From positions 1-64,000 of the forward strand of contig JAFTJQ010000012.1 in the NCBI GenBank assembly GCA_017456285.1: a DNA stretch of 64,000 bases, written 5' to 3'. Position numbers and translations under genes: made by a program. Under the pieces are notes generated by a model. It had not been told where the DNA came from and made no database searches. It worked only from the letters and a program-made list of their open reading frames with translations. The stretch is from Lentisphaeria bacterium (GTDB lineage Bacteria > Verrucomicrobiota > Lentisphaeria > Victivallales > Victivallaceae). Shown one piece after another: positions 41,513-51,003 of the stretch (within the stretch, counting starts at the first letter, position 1; each line of letters opens with the position of its first letter).

Positions 41513-41917
41513 ATGCTTGCTTTCACCACACGCATCCCTTTGGCGGTAATGATTGCCATGGGTATAAAACAGTGGGAAAATCGTTCTGCAATGCCTTTCC
41601 CTGCGTGTGGTCGTTGCGCTATGACCTGCTCAAAGTCATCGGATGAGCGAGAGTATTCCAACTTCCTCTCTTGGGCGAAACAGGTATTTCCGGCAGAAGT
41701 ATTTGCGGCACTGCTGCAGTGGGAGCAAATCGCTGGCTGGCGCGGGAAACTGATTGCCGTCTGCGACTATGATGCATCTTATACTCCCGGACCGCCAATT
41801 TGGAATGAAGGCTATAATGTACGGTGGCGTCTGACCAATGTACAGATGCTGCGAGAACCGATAACTTGTCGAGGTAATGTCGGGATGTGGGAATTGCAGG
41901 AAGAAACTTACTTTTGA
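41513..41917 (+). CDS. ASCH/PUA-like domain protein
   Basis: 134 residues from ATG 41513 (GGAAGGA upstream). LAFTTRIPLAVMIAMGIKQWENRS matches the start of ASCH domains (where a Lys/Trp-Glu pair binds modified nucleosides or RNA), and CRGNVGMWEL ends the domain. ASCH proteins such as YqfB hydrolyse N4-acetylcytidine, while others bind RNA. It is the last gene in the co-directional cluster; 66 bases separate it from the lipoprotein. Confidence 0.72.
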   Translation: MLAFTTRIPLAVMIAMGIKQWENRSAMPFPACGRCAMTCSKSSDEREYSNFLSWAKQVFPAEVFAALLQWEQIAGWRGKLIAVCDYDASYTPGPPIWNEGYNVRWRLTNVQMLREPITCRGNVGMWELQEETYF

Positions 41918-42448
41918 ATGTAACTATTTGGCAAAGTTTCTGAAAGGCTATCCGTTGTTTTGTATCGTTTGAGTTGTACTGGATGAAGTGAGGCTTTTTC
42001 GAACTTTTTTTGATGTAGATTTTGAGTAGAAAATGAAGGACAACAGAGAATTTTTAGTGCTGCTCTGAAAGAAATGTACTCCCCCCAATACTCCCCAAAC
42101 AGAGATTTTGTTCGTTTTATTTTTGAGTCCGCGACCAAAAAATTTCCATCGGATACAAAAAATTGTATCCGATTTTTTTTATCGCCATAATATTAATGAA
42201 ATTAAACAATGAATTTCTAAAAAAATTAGCATCATTAGTTAATCTATCAATGAGGCTATGGATTTTACATTGTAATAAAGTATGAAAATTATTCGTGGTT
42301 ATTTTAGAGTTTTTTCAAAAAAATGATTGGGAATTTTGGAGGATTGGGACATAAAGGTGAAAAATGAATTTGATTTTTAGGATTTTTATGCTACTTTTAT
42401 AGAGAACTATTTTTTTATCGGTTTTTTATGGACGGAAAGGCTAATTTT
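41918..42448. other. Intergenic region at the right edge of the accessory region
   Basis: No supported gene. It holds one strong terminator (42148-42183). A minus-strand frame of 76 codons (41908-42138) has no ribosome site or known domain. Beyond the terminator the sequence is AT-rich up to the deacetylase gene. I see no attachment-site repeat or integrase. Confidence 0.5.
42148..42183 (+). terminator. Strong terminator
   Basis: Perfect 10-bp stem ATCGGATACA/TGTATCCGAT with a 6-base A-rich loop and eight or more T. It closes the defence cluster about 230 bases past the ASCH gene. Confidence 0.9.
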
Positions 42449-43177
42449 ATGAAAAAATTTTTAATTGCATTGTTGTTGTTTGTGGCAACTATCAGAACTT
42501 TTGCGGACGGAGTTTTGTGTTTAACCTTTGACGACAGGCATTTTACAAACTGGTGCAATGCGATAGAGATTTTCGAGAAGTATGATGCTCATGCGACCTT
42601 TTTTGTCTATGGCAAAATTGATGCGAATGCTCTCGCTTCGATGAAAAAACTGCAAAATGCCGGGCATTCAATCGGCTTACATTCATTTAATCACGCCAAA
42701 GCGGTTGAATCTTATCGGAAATTGGGCGAAGCTGAATACTTGAAGCAGGAGATTTTCCCTCAATTAGATGTCTGCCGCGTCAATGGTATTGAGATTCGCA
42801 GTTTCGCCTATCCGAATAGTCAACGCAACGACCAAACTGATAAAATTTTATTCAAGCACTTTGATTTTTTAAGAGGAAACTGCGGTAAAATTTTACCCAA
42901 AGGAGGAATTTTAGCTCAAGCTGATGGATTTTTCTGCAAAAATGTTGCTTTGAAACAGTTTTTTCCGGGTTATTCTTTGAGCGGTGATTTCGATATGAAA
43001 GTAATTCGTGATGCTATGGATAGAGCGGCAAAGGAGGATGCGGTAATTGTTTTTTATGCTCACAACATTACCCCTGAAATTGCCAAAAGCCATCATATTT
43101 CCGTCGGTCAATTAGAGGAAATATTGAGTTATGCCGTAAGTTTGCAAATGCAGATTAAGGGTTTGAATGAACTGTAA
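42449..43177 (+). CDS. Secreted polysaccharide deacetylase (CE4-like)
   Basis: ATG 42449 (GAAAGG upstream) gives 242 residues with a signal peptide (MKKFLIALLLFVATIRTFA). The NodB-type motifs are CLTFDDRHFTNW (catalytic and metal Asp), SIGLHSFNHAKAV (the H-x3-5-H metal motif) and RSFAYPNS. It would remove acetyl groups from cell-wall or extracellular polysaccharide. The family's late His may be in VFYAHNI. Convergent with dprA. Confidence 0.87.
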   Translation: MKKFLIALLLFVATIRTFADGVLCLTFDDRHFTNWCNAIEIFEKYDAHATFFVYGKIDANALASMKKLQNAGHSIGLHSFNHAKAVESYRKLGEAEYLKQEIFPQLDVCRVNGIEIRSFAYPNSQRNDQTDKILFKHFDFLRGNCGKILPKGGILAQADGFFCKNVALKQFFPGYSLSGDFDMKVIRDAMDRAAKEDAVIVFYAHNITPEIAKSHHISVGQLEEILSYAVSLQMQIKGLNEL

Positions 43178-43194
43178 GTACTATTTTAAGCAAA

Positions 43195-44325
43195 TCAGCG
43201 GATTCGGTAGGTTTTATCCGGATTTTTCAGAATAATAAGTTTGAGTTCAAGCATCATCAAGGTGCTGATCAAAACTCCGGCATCAAGTTGTGTTGCAAGC
43301 ACCAGTTCGTCAAAACTTTTCTCGCTCTCATTTAAACTGTCATACACAATTTTTTCATTGCCGGTAAGAACGCCTGAATCTGCTTCATCGCTGTCGCTCA
43401 GGTCGTACTCAAATTCTCCATCACGCAGACAATCGTCGCCACTGAATAGACCGCAATCCATAATATCAAGTGCATCATTGAAATTCTCAATCAGACTCGC
43501 CTCGCCGTTGCGGATAAGTTTGTGACACCCTCGTGACTGCGGATTATCGACATTCCCCGGTACGGCAAAGACATTTTTGCCATACTCATTTGCCAAATCA
43601 GCGGTGATCAATGCACCTGATTCCAGACCTGCTTCAACTACAATTGTTGCTTGAGACAGTGCTGCGACAATGCGGTTGCGACGGGGAAAAGATTGTCTGC
43701 TTACGGGAAAATTAATCGGAAATTCACTTATGACAGCACCGCCCTTTTGAATAATCTCACGAGCAAGCGGAATGTGTTCTTTGGGGGTGATTTGTGCCAA
43801 GCCGCCACCGAGAACTCCGACTGTAATTCCGTCATTATCCACTGTGGTTTTATGGGCAATATAATCTGCTCCGAATGCCAAACCTGAAACCACGATGAAG
43901 TTATGGAATACTGCTCCTTCGGTAATGGATTTAGTCATTCTTTCGCCGTACTTTGAGAGTTTTCGTGAACCGACGATCGCCACTGCATTATTGGTAAAAC
44001 TCGGCAGCACTCCACGCACATAGAGGCACAGCGGCGGATCATAGATATTTTTTAATTCAATCGGATATTCATCATCGAGAAGAGTAATAATTTGTACCCC
44101 TGAACGCTCGGCGATTTCCAACTCATTTTCAAGTTCTCCGTTTGCAGAAAATTCGATAATTCTCTCTGCTAAACTCTCTCCGACCCCTTTTACGGCAACA
44201 AGTTCCTCAAGTTTCGCCTCAAAAATCTTTTTCGGTTCTTCAAAATACTCTGTCAATGCCCGGTATTTGGCATAGCCGATGCCTGAAATCATATTCAAAG
44301 CGATTACCGCATGTCGATTATTCAT
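43195..44325 (-). CDS. dprA: DNA-processing protein DprA/Smf
   Basis: A 376-residue DprA: an N-terminal helix-hairpin-helix region (VAVKGVGESLAERI), the Rossmann-like core with VAIVGSRKLSKYGE, VVSGLAFGADYIAHK, GVLGGG and PGNVDNPQSRGCHKLI, and a C-terminal winged helix (EKIVYDSLNESEKSFDEL…). DprA loads RecA onto incoming single-stranded DNA in transformation. It overlaps aroB by eight bases. Confidence 0.95.
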   Translation of the reverse strand: MNNRHAVIALNMISGIGYAKYRALTEYFEEPKKIFEAKLEELVAVKGVGESLAERIIEFSANGELENELEIAERSGVQIITLLDDEYPIELKNIYDPPLCLYVRGVLPSFTNNAVAIVGSRKLSKYGERMTKSITEGAVFHNFIVVSGLAFGADYIAHKTTVDNDGITVGVLGGGLAQITPKEHIPLAREIIQKGGAVISEFPINFPVSRQSFPRRNRIVAALSQATIVVEAGLESGALITADLANEYGKNVFAVPGNVDNPQSRGCHKLIRNGEASLIENFNDALDIMDCGLFSGDDCLRDGEFEYDLSDSDEADSGVLTGNEKIVYDSLNESEKSFDELVLATQLDAGVLISTLMMLELKLIILKNPDKTYRIR

Positions 44326-45385
44326 AAGACTCTTCCAATGCTTTTTTGACTATTTCCATATCGATATTTGAAAAGACCTCTGAACTGCCGATTGCCGTCG
44401 GGAGAACAAAATTGATTTTACCTCGGCTGGCTTTTTTGTCATGGGTCATAACTTCCGTAATGTCATCGATTTTGATATTGCGTGGAATTGCATAACGCAA
44501 GTTCAAATCCTTGATAAGTTTGAGTTGCTTCAAGTAATCACTCTCGCTCCACAAATTAAGCAATTGTGATAATTTCCCTGCAATATTCATTCCGATTGCG
44601 ACACCTTCGCCGTGGCTGATTTCATAATTTGATAAATTCTCCAGAGCGTGACCGAAAGTATGTCCGTAATTCAGCAAAGCTCGGACATTTTTAGTCTCTT
44701 TCTCATCTTGAGCAACGATATCGGCTTTGATTTCGCATGAGCGGTGAATAATTTTGTTGTAAAAATTTAAATCCAGCGAATTGATTTTGTCCACATTCCC
44801 TGAAAGCAGTTCAAAAAATTTCTCATCCAAAGCAAAGGCATATTTAATTACCTCCGCTAACCCGTTTTTTATCTCCCGTTCTGGCAGAGTTTTCAGGAAG
44901 TTAACGTCGATTAAAACCAGTTTCGGCTGTTTGAATGCACCGATTAAGTTTTTGCCGCTCGCACTATTAACTCCGGTTTTGCCGCCGACACTCGAATCAA
45001 CCATCGCCAGCAAGGTTGTCGGCACCTGTATAAACTCCACGCCACGCATAAAAATCGCCGCCGTAAATCCGGTCATATCACCGGTAATTCCGCCGCCGAT
45101 AGCGACAAAGAGACTTTTTCTATCCAGATTTTCGCTGATTCCATATTCGCATAAACGCTCGATTTCGCTCAAGTTTTTATTGTCTTCACCGCCTGCAAGG
45201 GCGAAAAATTTACCGTAGCGGTACGCCATAAGCGGATAGAGTTGTTGAATTTTTTTATCTCCGACAGTCAGCACTGCCCGATTTTCTGACAACTTCAAAA
45301 AACGTTCTTCGAAATTTTCTGAGTTAAAGCTGGCAAAAACTATCTCGTAAGAGTTTTGATTTAATTTAACTTTCACATTTTTCAT
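44318..45385 (-). CDS. aroB: 3-dehydroquinate synthase
   Basis: A 355-residue AroB, second enzyme of the shikimate pathway. NAD-binding and active-site blocks are present: FVAIGGGITGDMTGF, IQVPTTLLAMVDSSVGGKTGVN, the zinc ligands Glu in NGLAEVIKYA, His in LNYGHTFGHALE and His in SHGEGVAIGM. Length is normal. Four bases separate it from the upstream lipoprotein gene, so it shares that transcript and continues into dprA. Confidence 0.96.
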   Translation of the reverse strand: MKNVKVKLNQNSYEIVFASFNSENFEERFLKLSENRAVLTVGDKKIQQLYPLMAYRYGKFFALAGGEDNKNLSEIERLCEYGISENLDRKSLFVAIGGGITGDMTGFTAAIFMRGVEFIQVPTTLLAMVDSSVGGKTGVNSASGKNLIGAFKQPKLVLIDVNFLKTLPEREIKNGLAEVIKYAFALDEKFFELLSGNVDKINSLDLNFYNKIIHRSCEIKADIVAQDEKETKNVRALLNYGHTFGHALENLSNYEISHGEGVAIGMNIAGKLSQLLNLWSESDYLKQLKLIKDLNLRYAIPRNIKIDDITEVMTHDKKASRGKINFVLPTAIGSSEVFSNIDMEIVKKALEESYE

Positions 45386-45388
45386 ATT

Positions 45389-47071
45389 TTATAACTCCGG
45401 TTCTTCAAACATCATATTTACAATATCTTTGCCGTTTCGGAAATTGAAAAATGGCTGTTTTTTAATCGGTTTGGCTTCAAGCAGGTTGTCTGGATTAATT
45501 TTGAACAAATCTGCTAAAAATTCCCGATAATTAAGGAGCGACAAGGCACAGCCATTAATAAAATTAACCGCAAAAATTTTTTGATTATCAGCAATTTGCA
45601 ATGTTTCGGCAAGTTTTGAAAACTCCTGCTTTTTATCCTGCAAAGCGTATGAATTTAATTTTAATAGTTTAACCGCCAGTTCCATATCAGAATTAAGTGC
45701 ATAATTTTTTACCTTATCAAGTGCCGCTGATTGCAGTTCTCCCTGTCCTGCCAGCCCGGCGGCAATCGCGTAGGCGATAAAGTAATTATTCTCCCATTCA
45801 ACATCGGTATTTGACGGTTCCGCAAATTTACGGTAATAGCGGAAAATATCTCCGGCTAATTCCATGGGCATATTGTTTTGATAGATGTAATAGTAGTCGC
45901 AATTCATAAATGCTTTATCGGCATTGCGGGATAAGTATTTAGTGTAATCAGCTCGCAAGGTCGCACTTTTATTTTGAAAACTATTAATGTAGAAGCCGAT
46001 GTCGCTATCAAGCAAATTCAATTCCGCATAGTGCCGATTTTTCCAAATTTCCTTCAAAACGATATTTAACCCGGAGATATTATCGAGCCGCTCCAAAGCA
46101 AGTTTCGGCTCGACATTATCGTTTGTGTTATTCATGGCAAAAAGGTTGTAAACAATTGCTTTGCCCCAGAGTTTCTGACTTTCATAATATTGAGCCAATT
46201 CACTTGTCGCATCGCAATTCCCACGCAAAGCGGCTTGTTTTAGCAGATAGATTCTCTCCATATCGCTATTGACGAGGTGACTTGACTTGTAATAAGCCTC
46301 GCCGGACCCCATCTCCATTGCTTTCTGCACGGCGGATTGCACTGCAAATTTATTGCCGTTGCGTTCTGCGGCATCCATCATTGCTTCTATGCAGTATTTT
46401 TCGGCACTTTTTATGAGATTAGCTTCGCTCTCCAAATTCGGGAAGTAGCGGTAAGCAAGGTAATAGGCGTGAGGGAAGTCGTATTGCATGGCTTTAAAAA
46501 GTTGTTTTTTTGCCAATTCGACGACAGTTGCTTCCGATGAGGATTTCAGCAGAAATTCCGCCATAATGAGCGGAGCGAAGTCATTGCCTTTTCTCTCTGC
46601 TTCAAGCAAAAGCGGCAAAACTTTTTCGCTTGTTTTTTTGACCCCGTATCCGTCACGGTACATTAAAGCAAGGACGAGTGAGCGATTTCCATTGGTATCG
46701 TCAAGGTCGCTTCGGAGTTTCTCTGCCGCCGTGGCAAAATAGTAGTTTGCTGCCGCAAAATCCACTTCGCTTGAATTAAGCCCCTGCAATTTCGCAATTC
46801 CGAGATAATAGGCAATAATTCCTTGTTGACGCTCCTCGCTTTTGTAGAGCAAATTAAAAATTTTCATCGCATTAGCGTAATCAATTTTGCCCACGCTGTA
46901 GTGTCCGTAGAAGTTATTTAATGCCGAAGTCAATAAATTAGGAGTTTGGTTTTCTAATATTTTCTCCGGCGGCGGAATCATGCGTATTTCAAGTTCAGTC
47001 GGAGTGCAGGAGACGAGGTAAGTCATTAATAACAATGGAGTTATGATTGTTGAAAAAAGTTTTTGCATCAT
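45389..47071 (-). CDS. Sel1/TPR-like repeat lipoprotein
   Basis: 560 residues with a lipoprotein signal (lipobox YLVSC, Cys near 22) and many helical repeats resembling Sel1-like/TPR units (for example ALMYRDGYGVKKTSEKVLPLLLEAERKGN and TSELAQYYESQKLWGKAI). Such proteins are envelope scaffolds. No enzymatic motif. It is upstream of aroB and dprA in the same direction. Confidence 0.75.
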   Translation of the reverse strand: MMQKLFSTIITPLLLMTYLVSCTPTELEIRMIPPPEKILENQTPNLLTSALNNFYGHYSVGKIDYANAMKIFNLLYKSEERQQGIIAYYLGIAKLQGLNSSEVDFAAANYYFATAAEKLRSDLDDTNGNRSLVLALMYRDGYGVKKTSEKVLPLLLEAERKGNDFAPLIMAEFLLKSSSEATVVELAKKQLFKAMQYDFPHAYYLAYRYFPNLESEANLIKSAEKYCIEAMMDAAERNGNKFAVQSAVQKAMEMGSGEAYYKSSHLVNSDMERIYLLKQAALRGNCDATSELAQYYESQKLWGKAIVYNLFAMNNTNDNVEPKLALERLDNISGLNIVLKEIWKNRHYAELNLLDSDIGFYINSFQNKSATLRADYTKYLSRNADKAFMNCDYYYIYQNNMPMELAGDIFRYYRKFAEPSNTDVEWENNYFIAYAIAAGLAGQGELQSAALDKVKNYALNSDMELAVKLLKLNSYALQDKKQEFSKLAETLQIADNQKIFAVNFINGCALSLLNYREFLADLFKINPDNLLEAKPIKKQPFFNFRNGKDIVNMMFEEPEL

Positions 47072-47100
47072 ATTGTCGCTAATCCTTTATTTCTGAATGC

Positions 47101-47814
47101 TTAAGGCTGGAGCGGCTTGACGGTGGAACTTACTTTTTCCTTGTGGCACTCAAGCAAGTAGGCAATTGCTTCTTCGGCGGAGTCAACCAGATGAAAAAGT
47201 TGTAAGTCCTTGTCATCAATCATCTTCTGTTCCTCAATCATTGCAGTTGATAACCAATCAATAAGGGGTGTCCAAAACTTTTTGCCGACTAAACAAATCG
47301 GAATACGATTAATTTTTTTAGTCTGCACCATGGTCAGGGTTTCAAAAAATTCGTCCATTGTTCCGAATCCGCCGGGAAAAACAAAAAGTGCAGTCGAATA
47401 TTTGAGAAAACAGACTTTGCGAGTGAAAAAATAACGGAAATTCAGCACATCAGTTTGATAGGGGTTAGGTACTTGTTCGTGGGGGAGTTCGATATTAAGT
47501 CCGATCGATTTTCCACCTGCGGTAAAAGCCCCCTTATTTCCGCTTCTCATAATCCCCGGTCCGCCGCCTGTGATTACTCCGTAGCCGTTTTGCACCAAAA
47601 GTTTACCAAGTTTCTCCGCTTCCAACGCCCATGGACTGTTTTCGGCAAGTCGGGCAGACCCGAAAATCGAAACTAACTCTCTTTTTTGGTTACTCATATC
47701 ATCAAAAGAATCAACAAATTCTGACATAATTCGTAAAATTCGCCATGTGTCATTGGCAATAAAATTCTGATTATCACCGAATTTCATATCTGACGGATGT
47801 TGTGATTTTTCCAT
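47101..47814 (-). CDS. LOG-family protein (TIGR00730, possible nucleotide phosphoribohydrolase)
   Basis: ATG 47814 with AAGGGG gives about 237 residues. The LOG signatures are GGGPGIMRSGNKGA (a PGGxGTxxE-like loop follows) and VFPGGFGTMDEFFE, the latter with the catalytic Arg-Glu region. Family members cleave AMP-type nucleoside monophosphates or pyrimidine/purine nucleotides at the N-glycosidic bond. A longer in-frame start at 47877 would run into the promoter. It is divergent from lysS. Confidence 0.88.
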   Translation of the reverse strand: MEKSQHPSDMKFGDNQNFIANDTWRILRIMSEFVDSFDDMSNQKRELVSIFGSARLAENSPWALEAEKLGKLLVQNGYGVITGGGPGIMRSGNKGAFTAGGKSIGLNIELPHEQVPNPYQTDVLNFRYFFTRKVCFLKYSTALFVFPGGFGTMDEFFETLTMVQTKKINRIPICLVGKKFWTPLIDWLSTAMIEEQKMIDDKDLQLFHLVDSAEEAIAYLLECHKEKVSSTVKPLQP

Positions 47815-47862
47815 AAAATACCCCTTTTTGTTAAAAAAATCAATTTTTTTTGCAATCATTAT

Positions 47863-47912
47863 ATTATAGCACCACACTTCGAGATTGCAAGATTAAAAAA
47901 ACGTGTTATATT
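47863..47912. promoter_or_regulatory. Divergent promoters of the LOG gene and lysS sharing one -35
   Basis: The palindrome TTGCAA (47885-47890) has TATATT 16 bases to its right (47907-47912, plus strand, lysS) and TATAAT 16 bases away on the minus strand (47863-47868, LOG gene). Both -10 elements carry a GTG-type extension. One hexamer thus appears to serve as -35 for both directions. Confidence 0.7.
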
Positions 47913-47964
47913 ATATTTTGTGCAATTTTTTTGTAATTTAATATATTAACGAAAGAAATTAAAG

Positions 47965-49494
47965 ATGAGTGAAGAAAATTTGAATCAAAATTCAGAAAAT
48001 GTCAATTCGGAAATTGACAACGAAGCAATGAATGAACTTTTCGCACAACGATTGGCAAAAGTTAAAGAGTTGCGTGATAATGGGATCGATCCTTTCGGTG
48101 AGCGTTTTGATGATGTCGAAATGGTTGAAGCTTGCCGTGCGAAGTACAATCCCGAAGCCCCCGAAGATGTGGAGCAAAGTGCAATTGTGGCAGGCCGCTT
48201 AACTGCAATGAGATTAATGGGCAAATCAATTTTTGCTGACTTGAAGGACTCAAGCGGTCGTATTCAGCTCTATGTCGGCAAAAATACCCTCGGTGATGAG
48301 AAATTTGACTTTTTCAAAAAACTTGATATCGGTGATATCGTCGGTGTACACGGTAACTTATTTACCACCAGAACCGGAGAACTCTCTGTAAAGGTCAAGG
48401 ATGTAAAACTTCTCTCTAAATCACTGCGTGCTTTGCCTGAGAAATTCCACGGTTTAACCAATGTTGAGCAGCGTTACCGCCAGCGTTATTTGGATTTGAT
48501 TATGAATGACGACAGCCGTCGAATTTTCAAGCAGAGAATCGCCATTATCCGCGAAATTCGCAAGTTTATGGAGGAGCGTGGCTTCCTCGAAGTCGAAACT
48601 CCGATGCTTCAGCCTTTGGCTGGCGGTGCAAGTGCTAATCCCTTCAAAACCTATTACGAAGCACTCAATGCTCCGATGTACATGAGAATTGCTCCTGAAC
48701 TCTATCTGAAACGCCTTTTGGTCGGCGGTTTTGAAAAAGTCTATGAACTTAATCGCAACTTCCGTAATGAGGGGATGTCCAGAAGACATAATCCTGAATT
48801 TACCATGATGGAAATCTATCAGGCTTACGGTGATTGTCAGAGCATGATGGAACTTATTGAGGATATGATTACTACGGTTGCATTAAAGGTTATCGGTACG
48901 CTCAAAATTGACCACGGCAACGGAAAGGTAATCAATCTCGAAAAGCCTTGGCGTCGAGCTACTTACAATGAATTGATTGAGGAGCAGGCGGGTGCGGACT
49001 GGTTCACTTTGGATAAATCAGCTAAAGTCGCCCGTGCAACCGAATTGGGACTCAATGTCGCAATCGAAATGTCTGACCTCGAAATCGATAATGAAGTTTA
49101 TGAGAAACTTTGTGAACCCAAAAATATCCAGCCGACCTTTGTTATGAAACTTCCTGCGGAACTTCTGCCGTTGGCAAAAGCCTGCAAGGATGACCCGACC
49201 AAGGTTGATGTATTCGAACTCGGAATCAACGGACAGGAAATTGCTCCTGCTTACACCGAACTTAACGACCCGATCGAGCAGAGAAAACGCTTCATGGAGC
49301 AGTTTGAAGCAACTCGTGAAGAGGGTGATACCGTCGCCGATAAAGTCGATGAAGACTTCCTCGTTGCTCTCGAACACGGTATGCCGCCGGCAGGTGGAAT
49401 GGGTGTCGGTATTGACCGCTTGATTATCTTGCTCACCGGAGCGGAATCAATCCGTGATGTATTGCTTTTCCCGCAAATGAAAATTAAAAAATAA
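47965..49494 (+). CDS. lysS: Lysyl-tRNA synthetase, class II
   Basis: A 509-residue class II synthetase. An N-terminal OB fold (IVAGRLTAMRLMGKSIFADLKD) precedes the catalytic core: motif 1 in FMEERGFLEVETPML, motif 2 in ELNRNFRNEGMSRRHNPEFTMME and motif 3 in GMGVGIDRLIILLTG. All lysine-specific blocks appear intact. It is followed after 35 bases by yebC. Confidence 0.97.
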   Translation: MSEENLNQNSENVNSEIDNEAMNELFAQRLAKVKELRDNGIDPFGERFDDVEMVEACRAKYNPEAPEDVEQSAIVAGRLTAMRLMGKSIFADLKDSSGRIQLYVGKNTLGDEKFDFFKKLDIGDIVGVHGNLFTTRTGELSVKVKDVKLLSKSLRALPEKFHGLTNVEQRYRQRYLDLIMNDDSRRIFKQRIAIIREIRKFMEERGFLEVETPMLQPLAGGASANPFKTYYEALNAPMYMRIAPELYLKRLLVGGFEKVYELNRNFRNEGMSRRHNPEFTMMEIYQAYGDCQSMMELIEDMITTVALKVIGTLKIDHGNGKVINLEKPWRRATYNELIEEQAGADWFTLDKSAKVARATELGLNVAIEMSDLEIDNEVYEKLCEPKNIQPTFVMKLPAELLPLAKACKDDPTKVDVFELGINGQEIAPAYTELNDPIEQRKRFMEQFEATREEGDTVADKVDEDFLVALEHGMPPAGGMGVGIDRLIILLTGAESIRDVLLFPQMKIKK

Positions 49495-49529
49495 ACTGTA
49501 ACATATAATTAATGTAAGGAGATTAAATT

Positions 49530-50285
49530 ATGTCAGGACATAGTAAATGGGCTAATATTAAACATCAGAAAGCAGCCGCAGATAAGAAAAAAGGTAAAAT
49601 TTTCTCTGCTTTGGCAAAGGAAATCATGGTTGCCGCTAAAAACGGCGGTGCAGATCCCAACTCAAATGCTAAATTGCGTGCGGCAATGACCGCAGCCAGA
49701 GCCGCTAATATGCCTAATACCAACGTTGAACGTGCAATCAAAAAAGGTATCGGTGAACTCGGCGATGTAGTATTCAAAGAACTCATGTACGAGGGATACG
49801 GACCGGGCGGAGTTGCGGTTTTGGTCGATTGCTTGACCGATAATACCAACCGCTCAAGCAGTGAAGTTCGTTACGCTTTTGACCGCAATGGCGGCAACAT
49901 GGCAGGTTCAGGTGCGGTAAGCAGACTTTTTGAACGCCAGTCACACTTTGTAATTGTCGGCGAAAATGCTGATGAGGACAAACTCATGGACTTGGTGCTT
50001 GATGCAGGGGTTGAAGATTTGGAAGTTGAGGACAATGTTGCTGAACTTTGGGGCCCGACCGATGCGTTTGAAAGTATTGCTAAAGTTTTGGAAGAAGCTG
50101 GAATCAGTTCTGAAGAAGCAGGTGTAATCCGCAGACCTTTAACCACAGTAAATATCACCGATGCAGATACTGCACGTCAGATTATGCGTTTGGTTGATAA
50201 ATTGGAAGAACTTGATGACGTACAAAGCGTAACTGCCAACTACGAAATTGATGATTCTATTGCAGATGCTCTTGATGAAGAGTAA
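49530..50285 (+). CDS. yebC: YebC/PmpR-family protein (TACO1-like)
   Basis: 251 residues beginning MSGHSKWANIKHQKAAADKKKGK, the hallmark of YebC/TACO1 proteins. YEGYGPGGVAVLVDCLTDNTNR and GNMAGSGAVSRLF are further conserved blocks. The family has been called transcriptional regulators and more recently translation factors that help ribosomes through proline-rich stretches. Good AAGGAG site; closed by a terminator. Confidence 0.96.
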   Translation: MSGHSKWANIKHQKAAADKKKGKIFSALAKEIMVAAKNGGADPNSNAKLRAAMTAARAANMPNTNVERAIKKGIGELGDVVFKELMYEGYGPGGVAVLVDCLTDNTNRSSSEVRYAFDRNGGNMAGSGAVSRLFERQSHFVIVGENADEDKLMDLVLDAGVEDLEVEDNVAELWGPTDAFESIAKVLEEAGISSEEAGVIRRPLTTVNITDADTARQIMRLVDKLEELDDVQSVTANYEIDDSIADALDEE

Positions 50286-50310
50286 TTAGAGTTTTATTAT
50301 AAACCAAAGT

Positions 50311-50345
50311 GGCTGTTGCAGTAAAATGCAGCAGCCTTTTTTTGT
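50311..50345 (+). terminator. Terminator of lysS–yebC
   Basis: GGCTGTTGCA pairs with TGCAGCAGCC (one G-T) around GTAAAA, then seven T. Confidence 0.92.
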
Positions 50346-50466
50346 TTCTGCTTTCCCAACTCGCTCTTTTAATGTACCACCCCATGCCTCCCGACCCTAA
50401 TTCTTAATTTCATGGGACATCGGCGTGTATGTGTGGCATTTTTCCTATAAAAATTGCCTTGCATGC

Positions 50467-50494
50467 TTGATATTTTCAAAAAAAGTGATATATT
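50467..50494 (+). promoter_or_regulatory. Promoter of the NuoEF/GltD-like operon
   Basis: TTGATA, 16 bases, TATATT with GTGA before the -10, 60 bases before the first gene. Confidence 0.72.
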
Positions 50495-50555
50495 AAGTAG
50501 TTATGCAAAAAAATATTTACAGATCATTAAATCATCTACATATTTGAGGTAAATT

Positions 50556-50987
50556 ATGGGAAAAAAATTTGATGTTTTAACTAAAATCGAAAACAGCCCG
50601 AATAATTTGATTAAAGGGTTGCAGGCGATTCAGGCGAGCGAAGGCTATGTTTCTGATGAAGCCATCGAAGCTGTCGGAGAGTATTTTAATATTTCTCCTG
50701 TCGAGGTTGAGGGTGTGCTTACATTCTATTCTCAATTCAAAAGAGTTAAACCCGGTAAATACAAAATCGCTGTTTGCGACGGTACTGCTTGCCACATTAA
50801 AGGCTCTCCGTTGATTCAGGAATGGGTGAAAAATGAGTTGAAAGTTAATGTCGGTGAAACTACTGCTGACGGACTTTTTTCTCTTGAATCAGTTGCATGC
50901 TTGGGGTGCTGCAGTTTGGCTCCGGTTATGAGTATCAATGGTCGTGTCTATGGTAAGCTTGATAGAAAAGCACCGCAAAAATCTTGA
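50556..50987 (+). CDS. NuoE-like [2Fe-2S] thioredoxin-fold subunit
   Basis: 143 residues, a NuoE/HydC-type subunit. The [2Fe-2S] ligands are in VAVCDGTACHIKG and ACLGCCSLAPV. It probably relays electrons to or from the NuoF-like flavoprotein. In Complex I this gene sits among nuoA-N, but here only three genes follow one promoter. It is the first gene of an operon that resembles stnABC of acetogens. Confidence 0.9.
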   Translation: MGKKFDVLTKIENSPNNLIKGLQAIQASEGYVSDEAIEAVGEYFNISPVEVEGVLTFYSQFKRVKPGKYKIAVCDGTACHIKGSPLIQEWVKNELKVNVGETTADGLFSLESVACLGCCSLAPVMSINGRVYGKLDRKAPQKS

Positions 50988-51003
50988 AGGAGTATTCAGC
51001 AAA

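Noticed and set aside
41908-42138. Minus-strand frame of 76 codons, briefly considered an integrase remnant
   Set aside because: No catalytic Arg/His/Tyr pattern, no ribosome site and no attachment-site repeat nearby.
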